This document shows positions 24,614 through 34,669 of a DNA stretch of 64,000 nucleotides, piece after piece. Source of the stretch: Lachnospiraceae bacterium. GTDB lineage: Bacteria > Bacillota > Clostridia > Lachnospirales > Lachnospiraceae. Position numbers and translations under genes: made by a program. How positions within the stretch are numbered: the stretch's first letter is position 1; every line of letters begins with the position of its first letter. The notes under the pieces were generated by a model, which searched no databases, was not told the DNA's origin, and saw nothing but the letters and a program-made list of their open reading frames with translations. Location of the stretch: NCBI GenBank assembly GCA_022767285.1, contig JALENY010000041.1:1-64000 (forward strand), in the 5' to 3' direction.

Positions 24614-24695
24614 TTAAAAAAATATTATCAAAAGCTTAACATTTTTTTGATTTAAAATCGGAGCTGAAAAACGCTCCAATCGAAGGAGACTGAAC

Positions 24696-25415
24696 ATGAA
24701 ATTACAACAGGTATTGAGCATAACAAGAAAAGCAGTTGATGAATATCATATGATCGAAGAAGGAGACAAAATAGCCATCGGTATTTCCGGAGGAAAAGAC
24801 AGTCTGACTCTGCTCTACGCTCTGAACGGCCTAAAGCGCTTTTATCCGAAGCATTTTACCATCGAGGCAGTAACAGTTGACCTTGGTCTCCCAAACTTCG
24901 ATTTGAGCCAAATTCGGGCTCTGTGCGAGGATTTGGAAGTACCATACACCGTAGTAAAAACAGATATCGCTGAGATCGTATTTGAGAGACGTAAAGAAAC
25001 AAACCCCTGCTCTCTCTGTGCAAAAATGAGAAAAGGGGCACTTAATGAAGAAATCAAAAAACTGGGATGTAATAAAGTGGCTTTTGCTCACCATAAAGAC
25101 GATATTATCGAAACAATGCTCATGTCTCTGATCTTTGAGGGTCGTTTTCATACATTTTCCCCGGTCACCTACTGGGATCGAATGGATCTGACACTGATAC
25201 GTCCTCTGATCTTTATGGATGAGAAAGATGTCATCGGATTTAAGAATATGTATAATCTGCCGGTGGCAAAAAGTCCGTGCCCCTTTGACGGATATACCAA
25301 ACGTGAGTATGCAAAAAATCTGGTTCGAAGTCTGAATCAGGAACATCCGGGAGCCAGAGAGCGGATGTTCACTGCCATCTGCAACAGTTCAATCAATGGC
25401 TGGAGCCGGGCATAA
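24696..25415 (+). CDS. TtcA-like tRNA 2-thiolation protein
   Basis: 239 residues. PP-loop ATPase motif SGGKDSLTLLYAL at residues 31-43. The paired cysteines of the TtcA/TtuA group are in NPCSLCAKMRKG, and a third appears in SPCPFDGYTKREYAK, together able to hold a 4Fe-4S cluster. TtcA converts C32 of some tRNAs to 2-thiocytidine. The protein is shorter than E. coli TtcA (about 310 residues), as is common in Clostridia, so a different tRNA position cannot be excluded. It converges with the M17 aminopeptidase gene 6 bp away; a small CCGGGC/GCCCGG hairpin spans both stop codons. Confidence 0.82.
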   Translation: MKLQQVLSITRKAVDEYHMIEEGDKIAIGISGGKDSLTLLYALNGLKRFYPKHFTIEAVTVDLGLPNFDLSQIRALCEDLEVPYTVVKTDIAEIVFERRKETNPCSLCAKMRKGALNEEIKKLGCNKVAFAHHKDDIIETMLMSLIFEGRFHTFSPVTYWDRMDLTLIRPLIFMDEKDVIGFKNMYNLPVAKSPCPFDGYTKREYAKNLVRSLNQEHPGARERMFTAICNSSINGWSRA

Positions 25416-25421
25416 ACAATG

Positions 25422-26837
25422 TTACGCCCGGTCTGACAGCCACCGGTAGATGGTCTCCACTCCGGTTCCCGTCGCATATTGTTCCTGATAAGTATAAATC
25501 GGTTCTTTTACCCAGGCCGTACCGGCAATATCCAGATGAATCCAGGGAACATTTTCCGCAAAACTGCGAATAAACAGTCCGCCGGTTATGGTACCGCACT
25601 CACTGGGGCCAAGGTTGCAGATATCCGCAACACTGCTGTCCAGCATCCGCTCATGTTCCCTAAGAAATGGTATGCGCCAGTATCTCTCTCCGGTTTTGCG
25701 TCCTGCTTCCGAAAATTCTTCCCACATAATATCATTGTCGGAAATCGCTCCCGTGATGGTGAATCCGAACATACGGACAACGGCACCTGTAAGTGTGGCG
25801 ATATCGAGCACGCGGCTTACGTTCTCATCGCGGACGGCATATGTTACGGCATCGGCAAGGATCAGTCTTCCCTCAGCATCCGTATCACCCACCTCAATGG
25901 TTTTCCCGCTGTAGGAAGTCAAAACATCTCCATCCACCATACTGCCGTTGGAAATTCGATTTTCACAGAGCGGCAGAACTGCCGTCACATTTACTTTTGC
26001 TTTCTGCTTATCCAGCGCGCTGATGGCGCCCACCACAGCAGCCGCACCGGCCATATCTCCGCGGATTCCCGCCATGGATGCAGCTGATTTTATACAGTAA
26101 CCGCCGGTATCCACCGTAACACCCTTTCCTACAAGACCGGTACGATCCGACGTGCCGGCATCACCTGTATAGCGCATGATCAGCAGGCAGGGAGGATATG
26201 CACTGCTCGATCCCACACCGAGCAGTCCTCCCATTTTTAATTTCTTCAATTCTTCCATATGTATGATTTTTGATTCAATACCGGTACCCTGGGCAAAGCG
26301 TACAAATTCTTCTGCCATTTTTTCCGGCCAGAGGAGATTCGCCGGCATATTTACCAAATCCCGGACAAAAAGCACGTGATTTGCAAGCATCCGGCCTTCC
26401 TCAAGATACTGCTCATATTCCCGGGGCATGTCCGCAAGCCCCACCGTCCAGGATGTCTCACACTTATCTGTCTTATAGGTTTTTGCATTCCCGGTCACAA
26501 GAAAAATCCCTTCAAAGAAAGCGATCATCGTGTCTTTTGAGCTCTCTGCATAAAACGGGGAGAGATAAAAAGTAAAGGCCTGTATTTTCAGTTTTCGCAT
26601 CGCTTTGCAGGCTGCGGCAGACAGTTCTTTTGCGACATGGGCATCCTGAGTGTTTTCATGGCCGATTCCTACAAGCAGGACACTGGTTCCGTCCGGCTTG
26701 GGGACGAGGAAAGTCTCCAGATATTCCGGCCTGAACAGGCTTTTTACATAGGAAAGACCCATTTCATTCAACTGCTCCGGCTTTGAGAGAAATCGAACGG
26801 AGCAGTTACCCGCTTTTTCAATAACAATGCGTGTCAT
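25422..26837 (-). CDS. M17 leucyl aminopeptidase
   Basis: 471 residues. The C-terminal catalytic domain carries the two-zinc site: GKGVTVDTGGYCIKSAASM (metal Asp and active Lys), RGDMAGAAAV (second Asp) and DTDAEGRLILADAV (Asp/Glu ligands and the catalytic Arg). It is cytosolic, without a signal peptide, and removes N-terminal residues from peptides. VDTGG replaces the usual FDSGG, a mild change. The start lies 6 bp after the fucosidase stop codon and uses a GGAGG inside the end of that gene, so the two are co-translated. This coupling suggests it works on peptides released with the imported glycan. Confidence 0.93.
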   Translation of the reverse strand: MTRIVIEKAGNCSVRFLSKPEQLNEMGLSYVKSLFRPEYLETFLVPKPDGTSVLLVGIGHENTQDAHVAKELSAAACKAMRKLKIQAFTFYLSPFYAESSKDTMIAFFEGIFLVTGNAKTYKTDKCETSWTVGLADMPREYEQYLEEGRMLANHVLFVRDLVNMPANLLWPEKMAEEFVRFAQGTGIESKIIHMEELKKLKMGGLLGVGSSSAYPPCLLIMRYTGDAGTSDRTGLVGKGVTVDTGGYCIKSAASMAGIRGDMAGAAAVVGAISALDKQKAKVNVTAVLPLCENRISNGSMVDGDVLTSYSGKTIEVGDTDAEGRLILADAVTYAVRDENVSRVLDIATLTGAVVRMFGFTITGAISDNDIMWEEFSEAGRKTGERYWRIPFLREHERMLDSSVADICNLGPSECGTITGGLFIRSFAENVPWIHLDIAGTAWVKEPIYTYQEQYATGTGVETIYRWLSDRA

Positions 26838-26843
26838 ACGAGT

Positions 26844-28163
26844 TTAGGCCTCCTCTTTCAGCAAAATTTCAACAACGGTATCTCTTTCATCCGGAAGCGG
26901 ATAGCAGTCCGTTGCCATGGGATCAAAGAAGAAATACGCATGCTGTGCGTATTCTTTCAAATTCCATAAAAAGCTTTCTTTAACCTCGGAGCCGTCACTC
27001 AGCAAACGCATACTTGCGATTTGACCTGCCATATTGGGAAGACATATAGCACCGGCCTGTTCTTCCATAACATGAGCATAGATCTTATTTCCTTTTCCGG
27101 TAAAACGCCCCCATTCTGGTTTCTCGAGTCCGGTATATCCGCATCCATAGATACTGGCAGAATTTTTCTGCATCCAGGTTCCCACTTCCTCAAGCACGGC
27201 TACCGATTCTGCCGGAATATTCCCTTTTGCATCCGGACCAACATTCAATATCAGATTTCCGCCCTTGCTGACACATTCCACCAGCATATGGATGATCATT
27301 TTTGCTGATTTACAGTGATGATCATGAGCTGCATATCCCCAGTGATTGTTAAGCGTGACACAGGATTCCCACGGAATCAGGTTTCCGCCCTCATCACGGA
27401 TTCCTGCCGGCGGAATCATCTGCTCCGGTGTAGCAAAATCTCCAGAAAAGCTCGTAGGATTCAGAGTACGGATCGAACCGTCATCTTCCCCGCTTCCCTC
27501 CAGACGGTTGTCCACGATCAGCCAGGGCTGAATCGAACGTACCATATCGATCAGTTCAGCAGCCTTCCATTTGTCGCATTTCATATCACCGTAAGAAAAA
27601 TCAAACCACATCAGATCAAGTTTTCCGTAATTTGTCAGAAGTTCTTTTATCTGTCCGAACATAAACTCCAGATAACGGTCAAAATCACGGTTTTCATTGG
27701 AGCATTCCGGATGATTTCTCATGGGATGATGCATATCGCCGTAATGCGGAAAATCCGGATGGCGCCAATCAATAATCGAATAATAAAGACCTACCCGGAT
27801 GCCTTCTGCGCGGAATGCATCCAAAAACTCTCTTACCAGATCTCTTCCGCACGGCGCGTTTGTCGATTTAAAATCCGTCAATTTCGTATCATACAGACAA
27901 AAGCCGTCATGATGCTTTGCGGTCAGTACCGCATATTTCATGCCCGCTTTTTTAGCAAGTTTTGCCCACTTGACCGGGTCATAATCCTCTGCTGAGAATT
28001 CGTCCATGTAGTGCACGTATTCCTCGTGAGGAATTTCTTCTATGCTGCGAACCCACTCGCCTCTCGCCGGAATCGCATAGAGACCCCAGTGTATAAACAT
28101 GCCGAACCTGGCATCCCGATACCACTCTGTCCTCTTTGTTCTCTCTTCCACTATTTTATTCAT
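26844..28163 (-). CDS. GH29 alpha-L-fucosidase
   Basis: 439 residues. GH29 enzymes release alpha-linked L-fucose with retention. The fold markers are present: RFGMFIHWGLYAIPARGEWV near residues 20-39, AVLTAKHHDGFCLYDTK near residues 77-93 and the nucleophile Asp in LDLMWFDFSYGD near residues 185-196. No signal peptide is seen, so it acts in the cytoplasm on imported fucosylated oligosaccharides or glycopeptides. It has AGGAGG ahead of the ATG and lies 19 bp after the transglutaminase-like gene in the ABC importer operon. Confidence 0.93.
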   Translation of the reverse strand: MNKIVEERTKRTEWYRDARFGMFIHWGLYAIPARGEWVRSIEEIPHEEYVHYMDEFSAEDYDPVKWAKLAKKAGMKYAVLTAKHHDGFCLYDTKLTDFKSTNAPCGRDLVREFLDAFRAEGIRVGLYYSIIDWRHPDFPHYGDMHHPMRNHPECSNENRDFDRYLEFMFGQIKELLTNYGKLDLMWFDFSYGDMKCDKWKAAELIDMVRSIQPWLIVDNRLEGSGEDDGSIRTLNPTSFSGDFATPEQMIPPAGIRDEGGNLIPWESCVTLNNHWGYAAHDHHCKSAKMIIHMLVECVSKGGNLILNVGPDAKGNIPAESVAVLEEVGTWMQKNSASIYGCGYTGLEKPEWGRFTGKGNKIYAHVMEEQAGAICLPNMAGQIASMRLLSDGSEVKESFLWNLKEYAQHAYFFFDPMATDCYPLPDERDTVVEILLKEEA

Positions 28164-28182
28164 ATCAATTCCTCCTGTTTTG

Positions 28183-30753
28183 TTACTTAATATTTAATAT
28201 TTTTAATATCATATCGGCAGTTCCCACGTTATAGCCTGCTATGCCGTAAATTCCTGTCATAGATGGATCAATGATTACGATCAACGGCAATTTTCCCGGT
28301 TCCAGATACATTCTTCGCGCCAGAATACTCATATTGGAATCAAAATCATCCAGCAAAAATTCCGCTTTCGGAACGGAAAGGCGAGTTCTTGTAATCGTGG
28401 GGTCTTCCTTTGCCTTTGCATCCTTTATTACAAAATAAAGGTTAGCCGTCATGCTTGCAAAAGAGTCTCTCCGCTGATAAATCTCGTTTAAGATATGCTC
28501 GGTCGGTTCCTTGCTCTCTTCAAGCCAGATAAACAGTCCTGTCTGATCTTTCACCAGTTCCGAAATCCTGCATGCAGTTCCGTCTTCTCTCCTGAGGATG
28601 AAATCCGTAATATCGTTATCTTCCAGAAGATCTTCGGATCGGGCTTCTGTCTGCATTAGACGGATTTCCTTTTTCTGCCCGTCTGTCAGTTCAAATACAA
28701 GCTTTTTGGCAAATATATTACCGTTTGGAAGGCGGTTTGTGGTAATAATCCGGTATTTTCCGGGATAAAGCGGTATTTCCCCGTATATTTCCTCCCCATT
28801 CTCATCCCCGAGCGTCTGAATGTAATACCCGTCCTGTTCAAAACAAGAAAGGGTCCAGTTCTGGAAATATGTCCAGGTTCTGTCATCCGGTTTGTGAATC
28901 ACAATGGCCGCCGTTCGCTCCGTTCTGTGGCATCCGCAATTTTCAAGGGGCACGAACCGGCCCTTTGTATAATATTCCGCTCTTTCGTCAACAGGATTCA
29001 GCCGCGCCGGAATCCCGATTGTACGAAGAATCTGTACGCAGACAGTTTTCTTGGTCAGATTACTGCCGTACCCGTTTAGCAGTGCCCCCTTCGCTGAAGT
29101 AATCAGATTACCATATTCCAGATCCGGATTTTCAGTAAGAAGCTCATCAATCAGTTTCCATACTGCCTGCGGTTCGTTTCGAAGATGCTGTATTTGATCA
29201 GGATCCAGCCATGAAAGTAAAAATGTTCGATAAGGACGTATCATCTCATTGCCAACACGCGGGCAAAGAACATACGGGATCAGTATTTCATCCGGGTATG
29301 TGCCGTCGTACTTAGCTGTCATGGCACAGTTTTCTTCCAAAATATCTGATGTGATATCCAGATAATCTTTTTCACGCAAAGAGTTGAGAATATCAAGCTT
29401 CCATTTATCCGGCCAGTTTCCATTCGTCGCTATTGAAAGGAAATGCGCAATTTCCTTTTGATTGCCTCTGGATAACTGCATGATTTCAGTTGCGCGCAAA
29501 CGTTCCTGCTTAGTATAATTTGATACTGCTTTTTCTGCAAGTGCGAAATCAAAAAAATTATTTTCTTTTTCCTGTCTCTTCTCACAGGCCTGTGCCAGTT
29601 TCTTCCTGCCAAGCACGAGTTCTTCATCCGTCTGACTGCACCGATTGAGCGGCGAATCCTTTGGCGCGTGGATCGTCATTTCTGTCCATTCGTTATCCGT
29701 ATTGCATGGCAGTTCTCTTCCGAGAATGACCGTACAGGTACTCTGCTCCTGTGTATCAACAAGGGTTTCCCCATATTGACCGTCCAGATAAGCGGTAACA
29801 CAGATTGTGCCAAGTCCGGTCTCAAGCATCTGTATACCGTTTTCATCTGTGCGTACAACTGCAATATCCCGAAAAGAAGAATAGTTCATAACCTGAAAGT
29901 GTACATATGCCCGGGGAACTGCTCTGTTGTACCGGTCAAGAACAGTAACTTTCAGCTTTGTTGTTTTCGCATATCTTTTTAGCTGATTCAGCACGTGGGA
30001 CATTCCTGCTTTTCCGACTATGTCTTCTTCCGGCTTTACCGGAAGGAACCAGCGGGAATGAACCATCATGGCTCTGGAAGAAGCATTGGTAAACCAGCCT
30101 TTATTCAGAATTTCCTCCGGTTCACAAGCCCCCAGAAATCTCCATGTTCCGCTGCACCAAACTTCGACCCAGGCATGATTGTCGTCGCAATGTGACCAGA
30201 GCGGAACATAAACCTGTCTCGCTGGTATTCCAAGACTTCGAAATACAGAAACCGCAAAAGTGGATTCCTCTCCACATCTTCCGTATGCAGAACGATACAC
30301 ACAGGAAGGTCCGGCCGTTCTTCCGTCCGTGGTACGGTATGTTACATGAGAAGCACACCAGTAGTTGATGGAAAGAATCGCTTCTTCCATGCTTTTTCCT
30401 TTGATTTCATCTATAAGCTGCTCATAAAAAAACGATCGACAGTCAGTCAGATCTTCATTATTTACACGGTGATGCAGTACGTAGCCAGCAAACAGTGCTT
30501 CCGGAATTTGCCCTGCAAAAGGTCCCTTTTCCCACAGAAATACTCCGTGTTTTGCATAAGCAAGAAAAAGTTCCGGTGAATAATCCGCTGCGTCGCTGAC
30601 CGGCATGGAGGCATACAGGCATTTCAGTGCCTCGGCTTCCTGGTCTGTACATGTTCCCAATACTTTGCTGATTTTATTTCTATGTTCTCCCAGTCGTTTC
30701 ATCTGTAATTCGAAATCCTGTAAGATTTCAGTCATAAAATGCTGTGTAAACAT
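28183..30753 (-). CDS. Large cytoplasmic transglutaminase-like protein
   Basis: 856 residues from the ATG preceded by AAAGGGAG (an upstream ATG would add 12 residues). A transglutaminase-like core lies near residues 165-240: SAYGRCGEESTFAVSVFRSL (Cys), DDNHAWVEVW (His) and then FLGACEPE, where a Glu or a different residue may replace the usual Asp. A carboxypeptidase-regulatory-like beta domain follows (TVLDRYNRAVPRAYVHFQV). The last 130 residues resemble a thioredoxin/peroxiredoxin fold without cysteines (FIWLEESKEPTEH, PLIVIIDPS). No signal peptide. It sits between the importer and the fucosidase, so a role in cutting imported glycopeptides is plausible but unproven. Confidence 0.75.
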   Translation of the reverse strand: MFTQHFMTEILQDFELQMKRLGEHRNKISKVLGTCTDQEAEALKCLYASMPVSDAADYSPELFLAYAKHGVFLWEKGPFAGQIPEALFAGYVLHHRVNNEDLTDCRSFFYEQLIDEIKGKSMEEAILSINYWCASHVTYRTTDGRTAGPSCVYRSAYGRCGEESTFAVSVFRSLGIPARQVYVPLWSHCDDNHAWVEVWCSGTWRFLGACEPEEILNKGWFTNASSRAMMVHSRWFLPVKPEEDIVGKAGMSHVLNQLKRYAKTTKLKVTVLDRYNRAVPRAYVHFQVMNYSSFRDIAVVRTDENGIQMLETGLGTICVTAYLDGQYGETLVDTQEQSTCTVILGRELPCNTDNEWTEMTIHAPKDSPLNRCSQTDEELVLGRKKLAQACEKRQEKENNFFDFALAEKAVSNYTKQERLRATEIMQLSRGNQKEIAHFLSIATNGNWPDKWKLDILNSLREKDYLDITSDILEENCAMTAKYDGTYPDEILIPYVLCPRVGNEMIRPYRTFLLSWLDPDQIQHLRNEPQAVWKLIDELLTENPDLEYGNLITSAKGALLNGYGSNLTKKTVCVQILRTIGIPARLNPVDERAEYYTKGRFVPLENCGCHRTERTAAIVIHKPDDRTWTYFQNWTLSCFEQDGYYIQTLGDENGEEIYGEIPLYPGKYRIITTNRLPNGNIFAKKLVFELTDGQKKEIRLMQTEARSEDLLEDNDITDFILRREDGTACRISELVKDQTGLFIWLEESKEPTEHILNEIYQRRDSFASMTANLYFVIKDAKAKEDPTITRTRLSVPKAEFLLDDFDSNMSILARRMYLEPGKLPLIVIIDPSMTGIYGIAGYNVGTADMILKILNIK

Positions 30754-30902
30754 ATTTTCTCCCTTTTCCATACATACAAAAAGCCCCATGCTTCGTAATC
30801 ATCATACTGTCTGCAAAATATATCATCTTTTCCTCTGCGGAAAGATTCTTTGTGCAATCCAATACCATAATTACTGCCGCCAGGGCTTTTTTATATTTTT
30901 TT

Positions 30903-31802
30903 CTATCCTTTAACCGCTCCTATCATAACACCCTTCACCAAATGTTTCTGTATCAGGGGATATAGAAGCATAACCGGAAGTGAGGCTACAACGATGGTTG
31001 AATATTTCAGCAGCTCAGACATACCCTGCAGTTTCGACACCGCAGATGCATCCGTAACCTTCGTCATATCCACCTGACTCATAATCAGTATTTCTTTCAT
31101 AACAATTGTAAGTGGCTGCAGTTCATCTTTGTAAAGGAAAAGCAGCGCATTAAAATAGTCATTCCATTTTGCAACTCCGTAATACAGTGTAAGCACCGCA
31201 AGAATCGGTTTACTGAGCGGTGTAATTACACTGATCATATAGCGGAACGGAGTACAGCCATCCACCTGAGAAGCTTCATAAAGCTCATCCGGGATGGAGT
31301 TGACAATATAGGTACGGCAGATGATCATGTTATAAGTAGACATGGCCGTAGGAATGATCATAGCCCATCTGCTGTTGAGAAGGCCAAGTTTATTTACCAG
31401 AATATAAGTCGGAACCATACCTCCGCTGAAATACATGGTAAAAATGAAAAACATTGATAAAAATCCAGCAGCTTTGAACTCTTTTCTGGACAACGGATAT
31501 GCACAGAGCATGGTCATAACCAGGTTCAGTGCAGTTCCGACGAACAAATAGAAAAATGAGTTCAAAAAGCCCATCAGAATTTTTCCGTTCTGGAATACTG
31601 CCTTATAACCTTTCAGTGTCGGGTTAACCGGCAAAAGTACAACATCTCCTCGAACAACTGCCTGAGGATCCGAAAATGACGCCGATACGACATAAATCAG
31701 AGGATAGGCAATCACAATGAGAACAAAAATAAGGAAAACATAAATGCAGATCGTGAAGGTTTTATCACCAACACTCATGTTCCGAAACTTTGAATTATTC
31801 AT
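30903..31802 (-). CDS. ABC sugar-transporter permease, LplC/YtcP type
   Basis: 299 residues from the ATG after AGGAGGTG. Six membrane segments and the conserved cytoplasmic loop YEASQVDGCTPFRYMISVITPLSKP (EAA motif, DG near residue 190) mark a carbohydrate-uptake (CUT1) permease. The C-terminal LVKGVMIGAVKG is typical of the LplC/YtcP group. It pairs with the permease encoded upstream. The cluster has no ATPase gene, so an MsmX-like shared ATPase is expected elsewhere. The stretch 30754-30902 ahead of the next gene shows no clear terminator. Confidence 0.92.
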   Translation of the reverse strand: MNNSKFRNMSVGDKTFTICIYVFLIFVLIVIAYPLIYVVSASFSDPQAVVRGDVVLLPVNPTLKGYKAVFQNGKILMGFLNSFFYLFVGTALNLVMTMLCAYPLSRKEFKAAGFLSMFFIFTMYFSGGMVPTYILVNKLGLLNSRWAMIIPTAMSTYNMIICRTYIVNSIPDELYEASQVDGCTPFRYMISVITPLSKPILAVLTLYYGVAKWNDYFNALLFLYKDELQPLTIVMKEILIMSQVDMTKVTDASAVSKLQGMSELLKYSTIVVASLPVMLLYPLIQKHLVKGVMIGAVKG

Positions 31803-31814
31803 ACTCTGCACCTC

Positions 31815-32759
31815 CTACCATAAACTGGTCTCTGTAACTTTTTTACAGATTTGATTTACAATAACTAACAGTGCAAAGGAAACTACAGACTGGAACAGAC
31901 CAGCTGCAGTTGAAAATCCAAAGTTCGAGTTAACAACACCGACATTGTAAACGAAAGTGGAAATAACTTCCGATACAGATTTGTTCAGAGGGTTCTGCAT
32001 CAGGTAGATCTTATCCATACCAATGCTTACTACATTAGCACAGTTGAAGATCAGCATAATAACGATTGTCGGCAGAATTGCCGGTATATCGACATGCAGT
32101 ATTCTCTGGACCCTGCTGGCACCATCCACGATAGCTGCTTCCTGAAGCTCCGGGCTTACGCCGGCCAGTGCTGCCACGTAGATGATCGAAGAATATCCGG
32201 CTGTCTGCCACACACCGCTCCATACGTACAAATGTCGGAATATACCCACATCTCCGAAGAAGTTGACGGGATCGAGGCCTATTTTACTCAGAAGTACATT
32301 AAAAATACCGGTTCTCAGATCCATCATCTGCATCATCATACCGACAAGAACTACCGCAGAGATGAAGTACGGCGCATATGTAACCAACTGAACAGTCTTT
32401 TTGAACTTCTGGTTTCTTACTTCATTAATTGCAATTGCAAGCATAATCGGAATCGGGAAGTTCGCAAGCAGTGTATAAACACCAAGTATAAGCGTGTTTT
32501 TAATTACCAGTGTGCTGCTTGGTGAGGTCAGAAACTGCTTAAAATATTTCAATCCAACCCAGTCGCTTCCGAAAATTCCTTTTCGAATACTATAATCTTT
32601 AAAAGCTATAACAATTCCGCCCATGGGAACGTAAGCAAACACAATCGCATAAATAACCGGCAGAGCGATAATCGCCCAGAACTGCCAGTTTGAGGATTTT
32701 ATCTTATTTACATTTTTACTTTTTTTCCTGGCGGGTACAGTCGCTGCATTTTTAGCCAT
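31815..32759 (-). CDS. ABC sugar-transporter permease, LplB type
   Basis: 314 residues. A basic N-terminus is followed by six membrane segments, starting NWQFWAIIALPVIYAIVFAY. The EAA loop is QEAAIVDGASRVQRILHVDIP and the C-terminus NQICKKVTETSLW is typical of LplB/YtcP-partner permeases. It forms the transmembrane pore with the LplC-type protein. AAGGAGG precedes the start. A GC-rich hairpin lies between it and the binding-protein gene. Confidence 0.92.
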   Translation of the reverse strand: MAKNAATVPARKKSKNVNKIKSSNWQFWAIIALPVIYAIVFAYVPMGGIVIAFKDYSIRKGIFGSDWVGLKYFKQFLTSPSSTLVIKNTLILGVYTLLANFPIPIMLAIAINEVRNQKFKKTVQLVTYAPYFISAVVLVGMMMQMMDLRTGIFNVLLSKIGLDPVNFFGDVGIFRHLYVWSGVWQTAGYSSIIYVAALAGVSPELQEAAIVDGASRVQRILHVDIPAILPTIVIMLIFNCANVVSIGMDKIYLMQNPLNKSVSEVISTFVYNVGVVNSNFGFSTAAGLFQSVVSFALLVIVNQICKKVTETSLW

Positions 32760-32778
32760 ACAGGTACCTCCTTATGAT

Positions 32779-32807
32779 AAACTGCCCGCCAAATGAACGG
32801 GCAGTTT
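32779..32807. terminator. Intercistronic hairpin between binding protein and permeases
   Basis: AAACTGCCCG pairs with CGGGCAGTTT. On the minus strand, which is transcribed, only a short T run follows, so it is probably a partial terminator or an mRNA-stabilising stem that keeps the binding protein more abundant than the permeases. Confidence 0.6.
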
Positions 32808-32820
32808 TTTCTATCTTTGA

Positions 32821-34500
32821 CTACTTTGCAGAGTTACCTCTGTCATATGCTGTCTGATACATCTCAAGGAGTTCCTGCAGTCCTGCATTATTCAGACCTT
32901 CAACGAACGCATCCCATTCTGCATCAATATCTTTTGCACCTGTCATGAACGCAACAGAATTTTCTTCGATGGCTTTTTCAATTTCTACGGCTATTGTAGA
33001 AACAGCAGTACTTTCTTCATCGGTAATCTTCAGTTCGTTCAGATTGATCAGATTTGAAGTTGCACCATACGGCTCATATAATTCTTCTGAAGCATCGTAC
33101 AGAAGTCGTTCCAGACCTTCCGGAGCATACGGATCAACGTCTGCATCTACCGCCTGTCCAAGACGATATTTTTCAGTAGCTACACGGATACCAACATCCT
33201 GCCAGTCATGATTCTGAGCTTCAGCTGAATATGTATTCAATACTTCATACAGAGCCGGCTCGCCATTCAAGCCTACTTTTCCTTCCGGATCAAGAACCCA
33301 GTCAACGCCTTCTTCCGCGCCGTACTGAGAACAAAGATCTCCAGTCTCACTGTAGAAAAAGTCAAGCCAACGAAGAGCTGCCTCTACGTTTTCACAATTA
33401 TCCGTAATGCAGGCTGCTCCTGAACTTACACCATAGTTTGGCTCAGTCCATGCAATTCTTGCACCGTTCGGTCCTTCGATCGGAGCCATAGGCGCATAAT
33501 GTCTGTACAGTTCGTTATTGGAAGCAGAATCAATTATATCGGAAATTGTACCAGCCGGGAAGAAAAGAACTGGTTCATCTTCCTGATTAACCAATGTTTT
33601 CAGCTGCTCGCTCTTCTGGGTGAAGTCACCGTCATAGATTGCACCCATTTCATACAGCTGATTGATGAATTTCAAGCCCTCTTTATATTCGTCGCTTGTA
33701 GCAACGCAGGTAACTTTTCCTGTATCACTGTCAAGAGCTACATAATCTCTTACAACCAGTGTTTCAGATTTTGCCGGAATAAAGGTAAATGCACCCATCA
33801 ACCAATCCTGCATACGGGTAAACCAGCCTTCATTTGCGCCTCCAACAGCGATTCCGTCCGGTTTCATTTCCAGGAATTTCTGGCATACATCAATGAATTC
33901 GTCTGTTGTCGTCGGAATATCACATTCCATCTGATCCAGATAGTATGTGTTTACCCACATTTTTCTTGCATATTTGCAATGGTAACAGTCATTGATATCT
34001 GCAAGGGAATAAATCTGGCCGTCAGCTTCACGGGTAACATTCAGGTCAAACTCTTTCATTATATTCAAGTAATTCGGTACATTTTCTTCTGTCAGGTAAT
34101 CATCAAGCGGAATAAAAATACCTTCTTTAACACCATATTTTGCGATGTTAGGAGATACTCCAAGAATAACATCCGGATAATCGTCGCCCTGAAGAAGCAT
34201 ATTCAGTTTTTCTTCCCAATCATCACGTCCGCCTGTTACAAACTCAACATGAATTCCTGTCTTCTCTTCCAGGAATTTAGTAAAGTCATTCGTAGCAAAG
34301 TCCTCAACATTCGGCATACTCATTGTAAATACGGTCATATCAAGTGTGCCGTCCTTCACAATCGGATAAGTTCCCGCTTCCGTCAGTTCCACGGATGAGC
34401 CGGAATCACTTTTTCCGGAACCGCAGCCCGTAAACATGCCCATAGCCATTACAACTGCCATTGCAGCAGCCGCAACCTTCTTAAAACTTTTGATTTTCAT
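32821..34500 (-). CDS. Lipoprotein sugar-binding protein, LplA type
   Basis: 559 residues. The signal peptide ends with lipobox FTGC (Cys26). The mature protein has the type-1 extracellular solute-binding pattern (DYPDVILGVSPNIAKYGVKEG, WVNTYYLDQM, MQDWLMGAFTFIP) and the length of the LplA/YtcQ group, which bind complex oligosaccharides. It delivers substrate to the two downstream permeases. It is the first gene of the operon behind a promoter at 34599-34627 and the membrane AraC regulator gene. Its ligand is probably a fucosylated host or plant glycan, judging by the downstream GH29. Confidence 0.92.
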   Translation of the reverse strand: MKIKSFKKVAAAAMAVVMAMGMFTGCGSGKSDSGSSVELTEAGTYPIVKDGTLDMTVFTMSMPNVEDFATNDFTKFLEEKTGIHVEFVTGGRDDWEEKLNMLLQGDDYPDVILGVSPNIAKYGVKEGIFIPLDDYLTEENVPNYLNIMKEFDLNVTREADGQIYSLADINDCYHCKYARKMWVNTYYLDQMECDIPTTTDEFIDVCQKFLEMKPDGIAVGGANEGWFTRMQDWLMGAFTFIPAKSETLVVRDYVALDSDTGKVTCVATSDEYKEGLKFINQLYEMGAIYDGDFTQKSEQLKTLVNQEDEPVLFFPAGTISDIIDSASNNELYRHYAPMAPIEGPNGARIAWTEPNYGVSSGAACITDNCENVEAALRWLDFFYSETGDLCSQYGAEEGVDWVLDPEGKVGLNGEPALYEVLNTYSAEAQNHDWQDVGIRVATEKYRLGQAVDADVDPYAPEGLERLLYDASEELYEPYGATSNLINLNELKITDEESTAVSTIAVEIEKAIEENSVAFMTGAKDIDAEWDAFVEGLNNAGLQELLEMYQTAYDRGNSAK

Positions 34501-34598
34501 ACACTACCTTACCTCCTTGACATTATTAAAGCATCTTCCCGCACAAAGTTACCCATGATTGTTTACTTTGTACAATACTTTCCTTCCTTCAAAGAGAT

Positions 34599-34627
34599 AT
34601 TTTAGACATTTTTACAAGTTTTTTCAA
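34599..34627 (-). promoter_or_regulatory. Promoter of the glycan-uptake operon
   Basis: On the minus strand TTGAAA (34627-34622), 17-bp spacer and TAAAAT (34604-34599). The AraC-type regulator encoded upstream should act here. Direct repeats for its binding were not obvious. Confidence 0.6.
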
Positions 34628-34669
34628 CGGACAATCTTTTAAACCAACCAGACAATTTTTCAATTTTTA

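Noticed and set aside
25406-25431. Bidirectional terminator between the ttcA-like and M17 genes
   Set aside because: Only a 6-bp CCGGGC/GCCCGG stem with a 14-nt loop and no T tract. Too weak to list as a terminator on its own.
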